A DNA stretch of 64,000 nt from UBA10365 sp041441915 (GTDB lineage Bacteria; Pseudomonadota; Alphaproteobacteria; Rhodobacterales; Rhodobacteraceae), in the NCBI GenBank assembly GCA_041441915.1, contig JASDRS010000013.1, positions 1 through 64,000 on the forward strand. The letters run 5' to 3'. Both the position numbers and the translations under genes were made by a program. Position 1 is the first letter of the stretch; each line of letters begins with the position of its first letter. Of the stretch, positions 15,661 to 24,362 are shown piece after piece. A model generated the notes under the pieces. It saw only the letters and a program-made list of their open reading frames with translations. It ran no database searches and was not told where the DNA came from.

Positions 15661-15765
15661 TGAGAGACCGCGTGATTTTGAATACTTAAAATTTTCCCAA
15701 TGGGCTCTGGCTGCCCGATCAGATTTTGCTAGTACCCCTTTGGGGTAAGGCCCGACGTCAAAGCC

Positions 15766-16701
15766 CTAATAACCGCGCGCAAGGTCGACGCGGTGGAGTA
15801 AAGGCAAGCCTGTTTCAGAGCGCCAAATATTTTCCACCACAACGCGGCTTGCGGATTCTGATCTTGTGTCCGCAGCAACATGAGGCGTGATGGTGACTTT
15901 CGGATGGCGCCAAAAAGGGTGATCTTGTACTAAAGGTTCTTGATGAAAGACATCCAAAGTTGCGTGCGATAGCACCCCTTTGTCTAGGGCCGCAATCAGG
16001 GCTGCGTCGACAATCAATGTACCACGTCCAGGGTTGATAAGCACTGCTCCCTTCGGCAAAAAGCCAAAACGTTCAGCGTTCAAAAGTCCTATGGTTTGCG
16101 CTGTATCAGGCAAGAGCGTCACCAAAATTTGTGTGCCATTTAGCAGCGTCTTAAGCCCATCATTACCGTAATAATAGGGAATATCCAAGCCATCTTTAGG
16201 GCTCCGGCCCCAGGCTGACACTGGAAAATTAAGTGCCTTTAGGGCTTTAATCACCGCGGCGCCCAAGGCACCCATTCCCATAACCCCAACAGGCCTTTCG
16301 CGCGCAAGTGGTGGACACGTTGGGTCCCATCGGTGCGTACGATTAACTATATGTAGGTCCATTCCCAGATGGTGGCGCAGCACATGACCCACCACATATT
16401 CGACCATGCCTTCGGTGAGTCCGGGATCAACCATACGGCACAAAGGCTGGCTTAGAGTTTTGTTGGTGACCAGTTTTTCAACGCCTGCCCAAAGACTTAA
16501 GACCGCGCGGGTACCGCTATAAGGCGTAAAGTCACTGATTACACCATTTGGGGCAAAAATAATGTAATCTACCGTTTCAGGCGAGCTTGGCGTTTCGGTC
16601 ATGATCCGTGCGGAAATTCGCGCCTCGGTTAAGGCCTGTTTTAAGGGGGCTTCATACGACACCCAATTTTTCTGGCCAGCAGCAAAGAAAATATTTAGCA
16701 T
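15766..16701 (-). CDS. ghrA: glyoxylate/hydroxypyruvate reductase A
   Basis: A 311-residue NAD(P)-dependent reductase of glyoxylate and hydroxypyruvate. It has the short GhrA N-terminal domain (VDYIIFAPNGVISDF), the LSLWAGVEKLV loop, RPVGVMGMGALGAAVIKAL as dinucleotide-binding motif, NPGRGTLIVDAAL (substrate Arg) and the HPKVTITPHVAADT end with the catalytic His; the acid is in DVFHQEPL. Only 12 bp separate it from rodA on the same strand, so it is likely the last gene of the mre/mrd operon. All catalytic residues are intact, and it may cover the loss of the adjacent GyaR-like gene. Confidence 0.88.
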   Translation of the reverse strand: MLNIFFAAGQKNWVSYEAPLKQALTEARISARIMTETPSSPETVDYIIFAPNGVISDFTPYSGTRAVLSLWAGVEKLVTNKTLSQPLCRMVDPGLTEGMVEYVVGHVLRHHLGMDLHIVNRTHRWDPTCPPLARERPVGVMGMGALGAAVIKALKALNFPVSAWGRSPKDGLDIPYYYGNDGLKTLLNGTQILVTLLPDTAQTIGLLNAERFGFLPKGAVLINPGRGTLIVDAALIAALDKGVLSHATLDVFHQEPLVQDHPFWRHPKVTITPHVAADTRSESASRVVVENIWRSETGLPLLHRVDLARGY

Positions 16702-16712
16702 TTATACTCCGT

Positions 16713-17852
16713 TCACCGCGGCCTATGAATGTGTGCGCTTTGCACCAGCCCAAAAGCCGTTAGAAGCACCAACATGGCCGAACCCCCGTATGAGAGCAAA
16801 GGTAGAGGCACGCCAACCACAGGTACCATTCCCATAACCATAGACAGATTGACTGCTAAATAGAAAAAGAAATTCGCAGCCACCCCTAAGGTCAAGAGTG
16901 ACGCAAAACGATTTTTATTTTGCAAAGCTGAACTGATGCAAAAAGCGACTATCAATGCATAAAGCATTAGTAGTGAAAAGGCACCGATGAAACCAAACTC
17001 TTCAGCCAAGGTGGTAAAAATAAAATCGGTATGTTTTTCGGGTAAAAAATTCAAACGGCTTTGTGTGCCCTGCATATAGCCTTTGCCAGACCATCCGCCT
17101 GATCCTAACGCAATTTTGGCTTGAATTATATTATAGCCCGCACCTAGCGGGTCGGCGGTGGGGTCTAAAAATGTATCAATACGACGATATTGATAATCAT
17201 GGAGCATCTGCCACGAGGTACCGCGTCCGATAAAGACTGCCACAACCAATCCCACGCCAGCGCCAATAACTCCAGCGAAATACCAAATTGATACGCCAGC
17301 GCAAAACATCACGGCCGCACCGCCCAATATCAGCATCAGGCTGGTGCCTAAATTTGGTTGCATTAGGACCAAAACTGCTGGAGCCACGGTTATGATCACA
17401 GGAATCAAGACCCAAAGAGGTTTTGAGACCTTTTTTGGATCTAGGGCGTCATAATAAGTTGCTAGGGCCATGACTAGCGTAAATTTCATCATCTCGGAGG
17501 GTTGCAACTTGATCGGACCAATATCAATCCAGCGCTGGGCTCCCATGCCGACATGGCCAAAAAATTCAACCGCCAAAAGCAAGATAAAGGCCGTAGAATA
17601 GGCCAGACCCGACATTGATTGCCAAAACCAAATTGGTACGATCCCAACCACAATCAAGATGCCTAAGCCCAAGATAAATCGAATCATTTGCGGTGCAGCC
17701 CAAGGCTGCATACTACCGCCAGCTACAGAATAAAGCATCAAAAAGCCTGCCGCTGCCACGGCGCAAATCAGCAAAAGAAGGGCCCAATTAAAATAAAGGA
17801 TTTTATTAAAACCCGTAGGCACTGTTTTGATGTTATATTCTAAAAAACTCAT
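16713..17852 (-). CDS. rodA: RodA peptidoglycan glycosyltransferase (SEDS family)
   Basis: A 379-residue inner-membrane SEDS protein that polymerises glycan strands for cell elongation together with PBP2. It has about ten membrane helices. SEDS marks are AQRWIDIGPIKLQPSE, MQPNLGTSLML, DPLGAGYNIIQAKIALGSGG, FLPEKHTDFIFTTLAEEFG and the end GVPLPLLSYGGSAML. It follows mrdA by 11 bp and precedes ghrA by 11 bp on the same strand. RodA rather than FtsW is indicated by this operon and by the PBP2 partner. Confidence 0.95.
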   Translation of the reverse strand: MSFLEYNIKTVPTGFNKILYFNWALLLLICAVAAAGFLMLYSVAGGSMQPWAAPQMIRFILGLGILIVVGIVPIWFWQSMSGLAYSTAFILLLAVEFFGHVGMGAQRWIDIGPIKLQPSEMMKFTLVMALATYYDALDPKKVSKPLWVLIPVIITVAPAVLVLMQPNLGTSLMLILGGAAVMFCAGVSIWYFAGVIGAGVGLVVAVFIGRGTSWQMLHDYQYRRIDTFLDPTADPLGAGYNIIQAKIALGSGGWSGKGYMQGTQSRLNFLPEKHTDFIFTTLAEEFGFIGAFSLLMLYALIVAFCISSALQNKNRFASLLTLGVAANFFFYLAVNLSMVMGMVPVVGVPLPLLSYGGSAMLVLLTAFGLVQSAHIHRPR

Positions 17853-17863
17853 GGTGTCCCTGG

Positions 17864-19807
17864 TTAGGCTTTAGACCTGCTACGACTGTCTTTTTCAAAA
17901 TGGCGCAGTTTCATATTTTTAAAAAATTCTTCCATACCGTCACGCTGCGAAGGTGGATAGGCTGAAAGCGGGGGCACCCCTTGGGTCAAAGCACTAAGCA
18001 AAATATCACGTGCAATGGGAGCCGCAACGGCCGAGCCGCCACCGCCATGTTCAACCACAACACTCACCGCAACTTTGGGGTCATCGTAAGGCGCAAAACC
18101 CACGAACAAAGAATGGTCGCGGCTTAGCCATGGCAGATCTTCATTTGCAATGACGCCGCTTTCGTGCTCGGCGGCTGAAATATTCCGTACCTGAGAGGTG
18201 CCCGTTTTTCCTGCCATTTTCATGGCTGGATCTTGAATGCGTGATCCGCGCGCGGTGCCGCGTTCAGAATTCACCGCGTCAAACATACCTTTTCGCATGG
18301 CCTTAATATGATGAAGCTGAAAGCCTAAATCGCTTTTTTCTGGTTCGCGCTGGGGCCCCTCGTTAACTCTCATGATTAAGCGCGGCACTATATTTTTTCC
18401 TGTGGAAAGGCGCGCGGTCATCACGGCCAATTGCAAAGGTGTGGTCAAGACATAGCCCTGACCGATTGACGCATTGATCGTGTCTCCCACCCGCCATTCT
18501 TGCTGATATTTGGCTTTTTTCCAATCTTTGTCTGGCATAACTCCGTTGGAAATTGACGACATTGACAGTTCGTGGCGTTGCCCAAGGCCGAGGCGATGGC
18601 CAACTTTGGCTATTTTATCAATGCCAACTTTTTGCGCCACTTCGTAAAAGAACACATCACAGCTTTTCTCCAATGCATCCGTTAGGTTCACAGTGCCATG
18701 GCCACCATGTTGCCAGCAGTGAAAACGCCGACCGCCCAATTCGTAATAGCCAGGACAAAATATTTTATCTTCAGGCCTAATGACACCTGCATCAAGCGCC
18801 GCTAAAGCCGTAACCATTTTAAAGGTAGAACCTGGCGGATAGGCCCCTTGTACCGCTTTATTAGCCAAAGGACGATGTTCGTCTTGGGTCAAAATATTGT
18901 AGTTGACTTGCGAAATACCATCCACTAAAAAATTAGGATCAAAACTCGGCGCTGAGGATATCGCCAAAATATCACCATTGGTCACATCAATGACTACAGC
19001 AGCTGCACTTTTATCGACCAAACGTGCTTGGGTGAAGTTTTGCAAGGCCGCATCGATGGTCAGGCGAATATCAGCGCCTGGCATGGATTCGGTGCGTTCA
19101 AGCTCACGCATCACTCGGCCAAGGGCATTAACCTCGATCCTCTTACTGCCAGCCTGGCCGCGCAAAATATTTTCGCTCCAGCGCTCCACGCCAATTTTGC
19201 CAATCTGAAATTTTGGAATTTGCAATACAGGGTCTGGGTCTGTTATCTTGGTCAGATCACGCTCTGAAACGGGGCCGACATATCCTATAATATGGGCGAA
19301 ATCTTCTGCCAAAGGATAAGAGCGGCTAAGACCTACTTCAACTGAAATCCCAGGCAGTGCCGGTGCATTTACCGAAATTTTTGCCAAATCACCCCATTCC
19401 AACTGATCTAAAATCGTTACAGGAACGAATGAGCGTCGCCGCTTGATCTCTTTAAGCATGCGTTCAACATCAAAAGGTCGCAGCGGCAAGAGGTGTGTGA
19501 GGCGGGTTAGTGTCTCTTCCACATTCCCCGCATCTTCCCGGGTGATGATGACGCGGTAGCTTTGCTTGTTACCTGCGAGCAGCCGCCCTAAACGATCGTG
19601 AATAAGACCCCGCTCTGGAGCCAAAAGACGAATGTTTACGCGGTTTTCTTCGGCTAAAAGGAGAAACTGATTAGCCTGATCAACCTGCAAGTAGCGCATG
19701 CGCGCGCCCAAAATCGCAACAATGCCCACCATGCCAGCGCTCAAAATTAGGGCGCGTCGGTTTACCTGGCCTGCGGCTTCTTCAATTTCGCGTTTAGTGT
19801 GTTTCAT
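17864..19807 (-). CDS. mrdA: penicillin-binding protein 2 (elongation transpeptidase)
   Basis: A 647-residue monofunctional class B PBP. It has a short cytoplasmic tail, one membrane segment at about 19-40, the PBP dimerisation/pedestal domain (APERGLIHDRLGRLLAGN) and the transpeptidase domain with PPGSTFKMVTALAA (nucleophile Ser), KSCDVFFYEVA (SxD/N region) and MAGKTGTSQVRN (KTG). It cross-links glycan made by RodA. Its start overlaps mreD by four bases and its end lies 11 bp before rodA. Length and motifs are normal for PBP2. Confidence 0.95.
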   Translation of the reverse strand: MKHTKREIEEAAGQVNRRALILSAGMVGIVAILGARMRYLQVDQANQFLLLAEENRVNIRLLAPERGLIHDRLGRLLAGNKQSYRVIITREDAGNVEETLTRLTHLLPLRPFDVERMLKEIKRRRSFVPVTILDQLEWGDLAKISVNAPALPGISVEVGLSRSYPLAEDFAHIIGYVGPVSERDLTKITDPDPVLQIPKFQIGKIGVERWSENILRGQAGSKRIEVNALGRVMRELERTESMPGADIRLTIDAALQNFTQARLVDKSAAAVVIDVTNGDILAISSAPSFDPNFLVDGISQVNYNILTQDEHRPLANKAVQGAYPPGSTFKMVTALAALDAGVIRPEDKIFCPGYYELGGRRFHCWQHGGHGTVNLTDALEKSCDVFFYEVAQKVGIDKIAKVGHRLGLGQRHELSMSSISNGVMPDKDWKKAKYQQEWRVGDTINASIGQGYVLTTPLQLAVMTARLSTGKNIVPRLIMRVNEGPQREPEKSDLGFQLHHIKAMRKGMFDAVNSERGTARGSRIQDPAMKMAGKTGTSQVRNISAAEHESGVIANEDLPWLSRDHSLFVGFAPYDDPKVAVSVVVEHGGGGSAVAAPIARDILLSALTQGVPPLSAYPPSQRDGMEEFFKNMKLRHFEKDSRSRSKA

Positions 19808-20343
19808 AACCGTCGCCCTAGGGCATCAACCTCACCCATGGCGGGCTTGTGTACCTTAAACAGCAAATTCGACATCCAAACTACTATTGGGTAGGCGGCA
19901 ATGGATGCCAAGACCCCAATTACTTCAAACCCAAAATTTTCTACTGGAGTAATGGTTAAAAAGGCAATGATCTGCGTCGTCATTAAAATTGACATCATCA
20001 GAACTGCAATCATCATCCATTCGGCAAATAACGACAGTTCCCGCACAAAATGAATACGATTGCGCAGAAACTCAGTCCCAAGAACAACTGCAAAGGCAAA
20101 AAGACCAGGAGGACGCATCAAAATGAGATCTGTCAGTAGTATCACTAGAGCGATTAAAAAGGCCGGTAGATAATCAGGCCGGCGGATCACCCAAGCCATA
20201 GTAAGGCAAAGCAATAGATCGGGGCCAGGCCAGTCGCCTGCTGATTGTCCAAGAGGCAAGATTTTGATAAAAATAAAAACATACCCAAGCAAAAAATAAA
20301 GCCCACGGTGCAACCACACATCGCTGCGCAGTTCACTCTGCAC
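19804..20343 (-). CDS. mreD: MreD rod-shape protein
   Basis: A 179-residue protein with about five membrane helices. It is weakly conserved, as MreD always is, but PGPDLLLCLTMAWVIRRPDY and LILMRPPGLFAFAVVLGTEFLRNR are typical alphaproteobacterial MreD blocks. It is a membrane part of the elongasome. It overlaps the end of mreC by 11 bp and the start of mrdA by four, so these genes are tightly coupled. Confidence 0.9.
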   Translation of the reverse strand: MQSELRSDVWLHRGLYFLLGYVFIFIKILPLGQSAGDWPGPDLLLCLTMAWVIRRPDYLPAFLIALVILLTDLILMRPPGLFAFAVVLGTEFLRNRIHFVRELSLFAEWMMIAVLMMSILMTTQIIAFLTITPVENFGFEVIGVLASIAAYPIVVWMSNLLFKVHKPAMGEVDALGRRL

Positions 20344-21265
20344 TGATGCCCCCTGTCTGGGGCAAAGGCGCTTCGAGAGGGTCGTTTATATCGTTGATAT
20401 TTAAATTAGTAGCAGAAACTAAGCCACCAGGGTCAGTAATGGCTTTAACGGCGTAGCTCCGCAATACTCGCAGGAACTCGAGCCGTTCATAATCCGCAGA
20501 CAGGCGCAACCTCAGGCGACGGTCTGGTCCAGTGGCCACTGATCCAACCAAAAGACCTGCCGGAAAGACGCCCCCATCCCCCGAGGACAACACCTGATCC
20601 CCTGGCCGAACCATTTCTGGTTTTTCCAAAAAAGCCAAAGTCGGAAGCTTGCTGTTATCGCCAATCAAAATTGCATGTTGCCCGGATGGCTGCACAGTTA
20701 TTGGAATTTGACTGTTCGAATCCGTCAGCAAAATGACTCGCGCTGTGCGTCGCCCGACCCCAGAAATTCGACCCACTAGCCCAAGACCATCCATTGCGGC
20801 CCAGCCGTCTTGAATGCCATCACGGGCCCCCACATTGAGCAAGACTGATTGGCGAAAAGGCGAGCCACTGTCTGCCAAAACAACACCACTTATATGGGTC
20901 AGTTGGCTGTCAAGCCGCACGCGATTTAAATCCAAAAGCCGTACGTTTTTAAGTTCAAGCTGCAGCGCTGCTTCCTTCCAAGCTTTCATTTTCTGCAGTT
21001 CGCGGCGTAATTCTTGGTTTTGTTCATAGACGCGGGCGTAGGACTGAAAGTTCTTTACCATCGCGCTGAGCGATCGGATTGGTAAAATCGCCCATTCCAT
21101 ATTGGGCACGAAACGGTCAATCAGAGCAGCGCGAAATTGATCTACCCGGGGGCCATCAATGCGCCACAGGGAAAAAACTCCAAGTAACAAGAATAAAATC
21201 CCACCCAACAAAATACGCCGGACGGGTCTTTTATAATAGTCAGGCGATATGGGTGCTTTCGCCAC
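20333..21265 (-). CDS. mreC: MreC rod-shape scaffold protein
   Basis: A 310-residue single-pass protein: short cytoplasmic tail, membrane helix at about 17-35, a coiled coil at about 75-110 (YEQNQELRRELQKMKAWKE) and two beta domains with the MreC pattern GVVLADSGSPFRQSVLLNVG, GLVGRISGVGRRTARVILLTD and PGDQVLSSGDGGVFPAGLLVG. It links PBP2 and RodA to MreB. The start is GTG at 21263-21265. It lies 40 bp after mreB. Confidence 0.93.
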   Translation of the reverse strand: MAKAPISPDYYKRPVRRILLGGILFLLLGVFSLWRIDGPRVDQFRAALIDRFVPNMEWAILPIRSLSAMVKNFQSYARVYEQNQELRRELQKMKAWKEAALQLELKNVRLLDLNRVRLDSQLTHISGVVLADSGSPFRQSVLLNVGARDGIQDGWAAMDGLGLVGRISGVGRRTARVILLTDSNSQIPITVQPSGQHAILIGDNSKLPTLAFLEKPEMVRPGDQVLSSGDGGVFPAGLLVGSVATGPDRRLRLRLSADYERLEFLRVLRSYAVKAITDPGGLVSATNLNINDINDPLEAPLPQTGGISAE

Positions 21266-21305
21266 GCATGCCTCTTATTTAGATTGGGCGGAACCGGCCC
21301 TTTTC

Positions 21306-22343
21306 TTAGCTGTCATAATCAATCACGTGGCGCAATTGTTTTTCATATTCAAGCGCTTTGCCTGTACCAAGTGCCACGCAATTCAAAGACTCATTGGCGA
21401 CTGAAATTGACAGGCCAGTTTGCTCGCGCAGTGCCAGATCTAAATCTCCAAGCAAAGCACCGCCGCCAGTCAGCATGACGCCGCGATCAACAATGTCGGC
21501 GGCCAAATCTGGCGGTGTTGTTTCCAAGGCCTGCATCACTGCATCGCAAATTTGCTGTACGGGTTCGGCTAAGGCCTCGGCCACTTGGGCTTGGTTGATC
21601 TCGGTTTCTTTGGGCACACCATTGAGCAGATCGCGACCGCGTATCTGCATCGAAGCGCCACGCCCATCGTCAGGCATGCGGGCTGTTCCGATCGAAGTTT
21701 TTATGCGTTCGGCTGTGGCCTCGCCTATCAAAAGATTTTGATGGCGGCGCAAATAGCTAATTATTGCTTCATCCATACGGTCGCCGCCCACACGCACAGA
21801 ACGCGCATAAACGATATCTCCTAATGACAAAACCGCGACCTCAGTCGTGCCGCCGCCAATATCAACTACCATATTGCCAGTCGGATCAGTTATTGGCATG
21901 CCCGCGCCAATAGCCGCAGCAATCGGTTCGGCAATCAAACCCGCGCGGCGCGCGCCAGCAGAAAGAACCGACTGACGAATGGCGCGTTTTTCCACTGGTG
22001 TTGCACCATAAGGCACGCAAACAATAATTTTTGGCTTCGAAAAGGATGTGCGACGGTGCACTTTACGAATGAAGTGTTTGATCATTTCTTCAGCAGTGTC
22101 GAAATCTGCTATCACGCCGTCACGCATTGGGCGAATGGCCTCGATGCTGCCGGGGGTGCGCCCAAGCATCAACTTGGCGTCTTCGCCTACGGCCAAAACT
22201 TGCTTACGCCCGTCTTTCACATGATAGGCCACAACTGAGGGTTCATTCAAAACAATACCCTTGCCACGCACATAGACCAACGTATTGGCTGTGCCCAAGT
22301 CAATGGCCATATCTGACGAAAGAAGTCTTGAAAATATCGGCAT
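21306..22343 (-). CDS. mreB: MreB actin-like cytoskeletal protein
   Basis: A 345-residue actin homologue that positions the elongation machinery. The amphipathic N-terminus (MPIFSRLLSS) is followed by the phosphate-1 loop DMAIDLGTANTLVYVRGKG, EPIAAAIGAGM, the phosphate-2 motif MVVDIGGGTTEVAVLSLG, and MLTGGGALLGDLD. I chose the ATG at 22341-22343, which gives the usual MreB N-terminus; a TTG seven codons earlier is also open. It is the first gene of a six-gene operon (mreB, mreC, mreD, mrdA, rodA, ghrA). Confidence 0.95.
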   Translation of the reverse strand: MPIFSRLLSSDMAIDLGTANTLVYVRGKGIVLNEPSVVAYHVKDGRKQVLAVGEDAKLMLGRTPGSIEAIRPMRDGVIADFDTAEEMIKHFIRKVHRRTSFSKPKIIVCVPYGATPVEKRAIRQSVLSAGARRAGLIAEPIAAAIGAGMPITDPTGNMVVDIGGGTTEVAVLSLGDIVYARSVRVGGDRMDEAIISYLRRHQNLLIGEATAERIKTSIGTARMPDDGRGASMQIRGRDLLNGVPKETEINQAQVAEALAEPVQQICDAVMQALETTPPDLAADIVDRGVMLTGGGALLGDLDLALREQTGLSISVANESLNCVALGTGKALEYEKQLRHVIDYDS

Positions 22344-22459
22344 GCGGAGAAAAACCTTGTTCAAAATTGGCGAGTCTAATCGCGATGTTTCAGTCTATTA
22401 TAAGTGTCTCTTCGCGTAAGGGAAAGAGCTTTGCTTCATCTTGCCGAAAGGTCTGCGTA

Positions 22460-22490
22460 CCCCCCCCAAGCCTAGGGCTTGGGGGGGGGG
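22460..22490 (-). terminator. extreme C-run/G-run hairpin directly after leuA
   Basis: Plus strand: eight C, AAGCC, TAG, GGCTT, ten G, ending at the base before the leuA stop codon. The arms form a perfect 13-bp stem with a three-base loop. No T-run follows in either direction. It probably marks the end of leuA transcription, but it is not a standard intrinsic terminator. The ten-G tract is prone to slippage. Confidence 0.6.
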
Positions 22491-24068
22491 TTAGGATATA
22501 TCTTTGTAGTGGACTGTTTTTAAATCGTGATCTGGCGCAGATTTGCTGCGGCGCTGGATTAATTTATTAAGCGCATTCAAATAGGCTTTTACAGAAGCGA
22601 CCACCGTATCAGTGTCTGCAGACTGGCCAGTCGCAATTTTCCCGTCTTCTTCCAAGCGGACGGAGACCGTAGCTTGCGCATCGGTCCCCTCGGTCACAGC
22701 GTGGACTTGATAAAGCTGAAGGCGTGCTGAATGTGTGAATAGTATTTTCACCGCGTTAAACGCCGCATCTACAGGACCGTCGCCGGTGGCATCAATCGAA
22801 TGATCTACCCCTTCGATAGTCAGCGTCAATTTGGCTTCTTGTGGACCTTCGGTGCCGCAAACTACGCGCAGGCGTTTAATTTGCAACGTGTCATGCTCTG
22901 CACTTGTAGTGGTGTCTTGCATCAACGCAATCAGATCGTCGTCATAGACTTCTTTCTTGCGATCGGCCAAAGCCTTGAAGCGCACGAAAACATCTGCCAG
23001 TTGATTGTCGGCCAAGTCATGGCCCAGATCAGACAACTTTGCCCGCAACGCGGCGCGACCCGAATGTTTACCCATGACAAGGTTGGTTTCCGAAAGGCCA
23101 ATGTCTGTTGGGCACATGATTTCGAATGTTTCGGCGTTTTTTAACATTCCATCTTGGTGGATACCGCTTTCATGTGCAAAAGCATTCTTTCCCACGATGG
23201 CCTTGTTAAACTGTACTGAAAAACCTGATACTGTGGCCACTTTGCGGCTAATATTCATAATTTTTGTGGAATCAATACGGGTTTGAAAGGGTAATATATC
23301 ATTACGCACTTTCATTGCCATGACGACCTCCTCCAATGCTGTGTTGCCCGCGCGTTCGCCTAACCCATTGATCGTGCATTCAATCTGGCGTGCGCCTGCA
23401 ACTACGGCAGCCAAAGCGTTGGCGGTGGCCATACCAAGGTCATTGTGGCAGTGAGTTGCAAAAATGATATCGTCGGCGCCAGGCACGTGATTAAGCAACA
23501 TCGTGATCAAATTGGCGCTTTCCGAAGGGGCGGTATACCCTACAGTGTCAGGAATATTGATCGTGGTCGCACCGGCCTTGATGGCTATTTCAACGACGCG
23601 GCACAGATAATCATGTTCGGTTCGGGTTGCGTCCATCGGCGACCATTGCACATTGTCACACAGATTGCGAGCGTGGGTAACAGTGTCTGCGATGCGCTCT
23701 GCCATTTCGTCCATCGTTAAATTTGGAATAGTGCGGTGCAAGGGCGAGGTACCAATGAATGTGTGAATACGCGGAGAGCGGGCGTGTTTTACCGCCTCCC
23801 AGCAGCGGTCTATATCTTTGTAATTGGCGCGGGCTAGGCCGCAAATGGTAGAATTTTGTGACTGTTTGGCAACGGCTCTTACGGCTTCAAAATCACCTTC
23901 TGATGCTATGGGAAAGCCTGCTTCGATAATATCGACCCCCATCTCATCTAAAAGTGCTGCGATTTCCAGCTTTTCAGAATAAGTCATAGTGGCCCCTGGA
24001 GATTGTTCTCCGTCGCGTAAGGTAGTGTCGAATATCAATACGCGGGGTTGAGCGATATTCGTTATCAT
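22491..24068 (-). CDS. leuA: 2-isopropylmalate synthase
   Basis: A 525-residue enzyme that condenses acetyl-CoA and 2-oxoisovalerate in the first step of leucine synthesis. It shows IFDTTLRDGEQSPGATM, WSPMDATRTEHDYL, INIPDTVGYTAPSE, the metal site FATHCHNDLGMATAN with INGLGERAGNTALEE, and the LeuA dimer regulatory domain at about 390-520 for feedback by leucine. The ATG at 24066-24068 has AAAGGACAC upstream; an earlier in-frame ATG would run back through the leader region and is rejected. A leucine-rich leader peptide lies upstream. The gene ends at a C-run hairpin. Confidence 0.95.
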   Translation of the reverse strand: MITNIAQPRVLIFDTTLRDGEQSPGATMTYSEKLEIAALLDEMGVDIIEAGFPIASEGDFEAVRAVAKQSQNSTICGLARANYKDIDRCWEAVKHARSPRIHTFIGTSPLHRTIPNLTMDEMAERIADTVTHARNLCDNVQWSPMDATRTEHDYLCRVVEIAIKAGATTINIPDTVGYTAPSESANLITMLLNHVPGADDIIFATHCHNDLGMATANALAAVVAGARQIECTINGLGERAGNTALEEVVMAMKVRNDILPFQTRIDSTKIMNISRKVATVSGFSVQFNKAIVGKNAFAHESGIHQDGMLKNAETFEIMCPTDIGLSETNLVMGKHSGRAALRAKLSDLGHDLADNQLADVFVRFKALADRKKEVYDDDLIALMQDTTTSAEHDTLQIKRLRVVCGTEGPQEAKLTLTIEGVDHSIDATGDGPVDAAFNAVKILFTHSARLQLYQVHAVTEGTDAQATVSVRLEEDGKIATGQSADTDTVVASVKAYLNALNKLIQRRSKSAPDHDLKTVHYKDIS

Positions 24069-24119
24069 TAAAGTGTCCTTTGTCTGTCTTTGCTGCAACA
24101 TCACATCTGGCCGCATAAT

Positions 24120-24150
24120 TCTGAGCGGTGGCGCCCAAGGCACGCTCAGA
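24120..24150 (-). promoter_or_regulatory. hairpin overlapping the leu leader stop codon
   Basis: TCTGAGCG (24120-24127) pairs with CGCTCAGA (24143-24150) around a 15-base loop. The 5' arm on the transcript covers the last Leu codon and stop of the leader. A second stem inside the leader, AGGGCG/CGCCCT at 24183-24198 with a four-base loop, could be the alternate partner structure. A ribosome stalled at the Leu codons would change which stem forms. No U-run follows, so whether transcription stops here is not shown. Confidence 0.5.
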
Positions 24151-24235
24151 GCAAGGTAAGGAGCAGAAACGCACAGAATTTTAGGGCGAACGCGCCCTTG
24201 AAAGCAATATTAACCTGATTGGCCCGTGTCATCAT
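24146..24235 (-). CDS. leucine-rich leader peptide of leuA
   Basis: A 29-codon frame upstream of leuA, starting MMTRANQVNIAFK and ending CAFLLLTLL. The last six codons before TGA are CTG CTC CTT ACC TTG CTC, so five of six are leucine. This is the pattern of attenuation leader peptides of leucine operons. It ends 77 bp before the leuA ATG, and a hairpin overlaps its stop. A second ATG immediately follows the first, so the start could be either (24232 or 24235). No good ribosome binding site is visible, which is the main weakness. Confidence 0.65.
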   Translation of the reverse strand: MMTRANQVNIAFKGAFALKFCAFLLLTLL

Positions 24236-24362
24236 CCAGTCAATCATAAGGCGTAATTTTAAAAAGAAAAGTGCAAAATTTGGCAGAGTGCCATGACAAG
24301 GTTGGACTTGAATTCACGCCTTCCCAAGCTAGATCGATGAGTAGGATTTAAAAGGAGTGCCC

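Noticed and set aside
22344..22364. Longer MreB start at a TTG
   Set aside because: The ATG at 22343 gives the family N-terminus; the extra seven residues are not usual for MreB.
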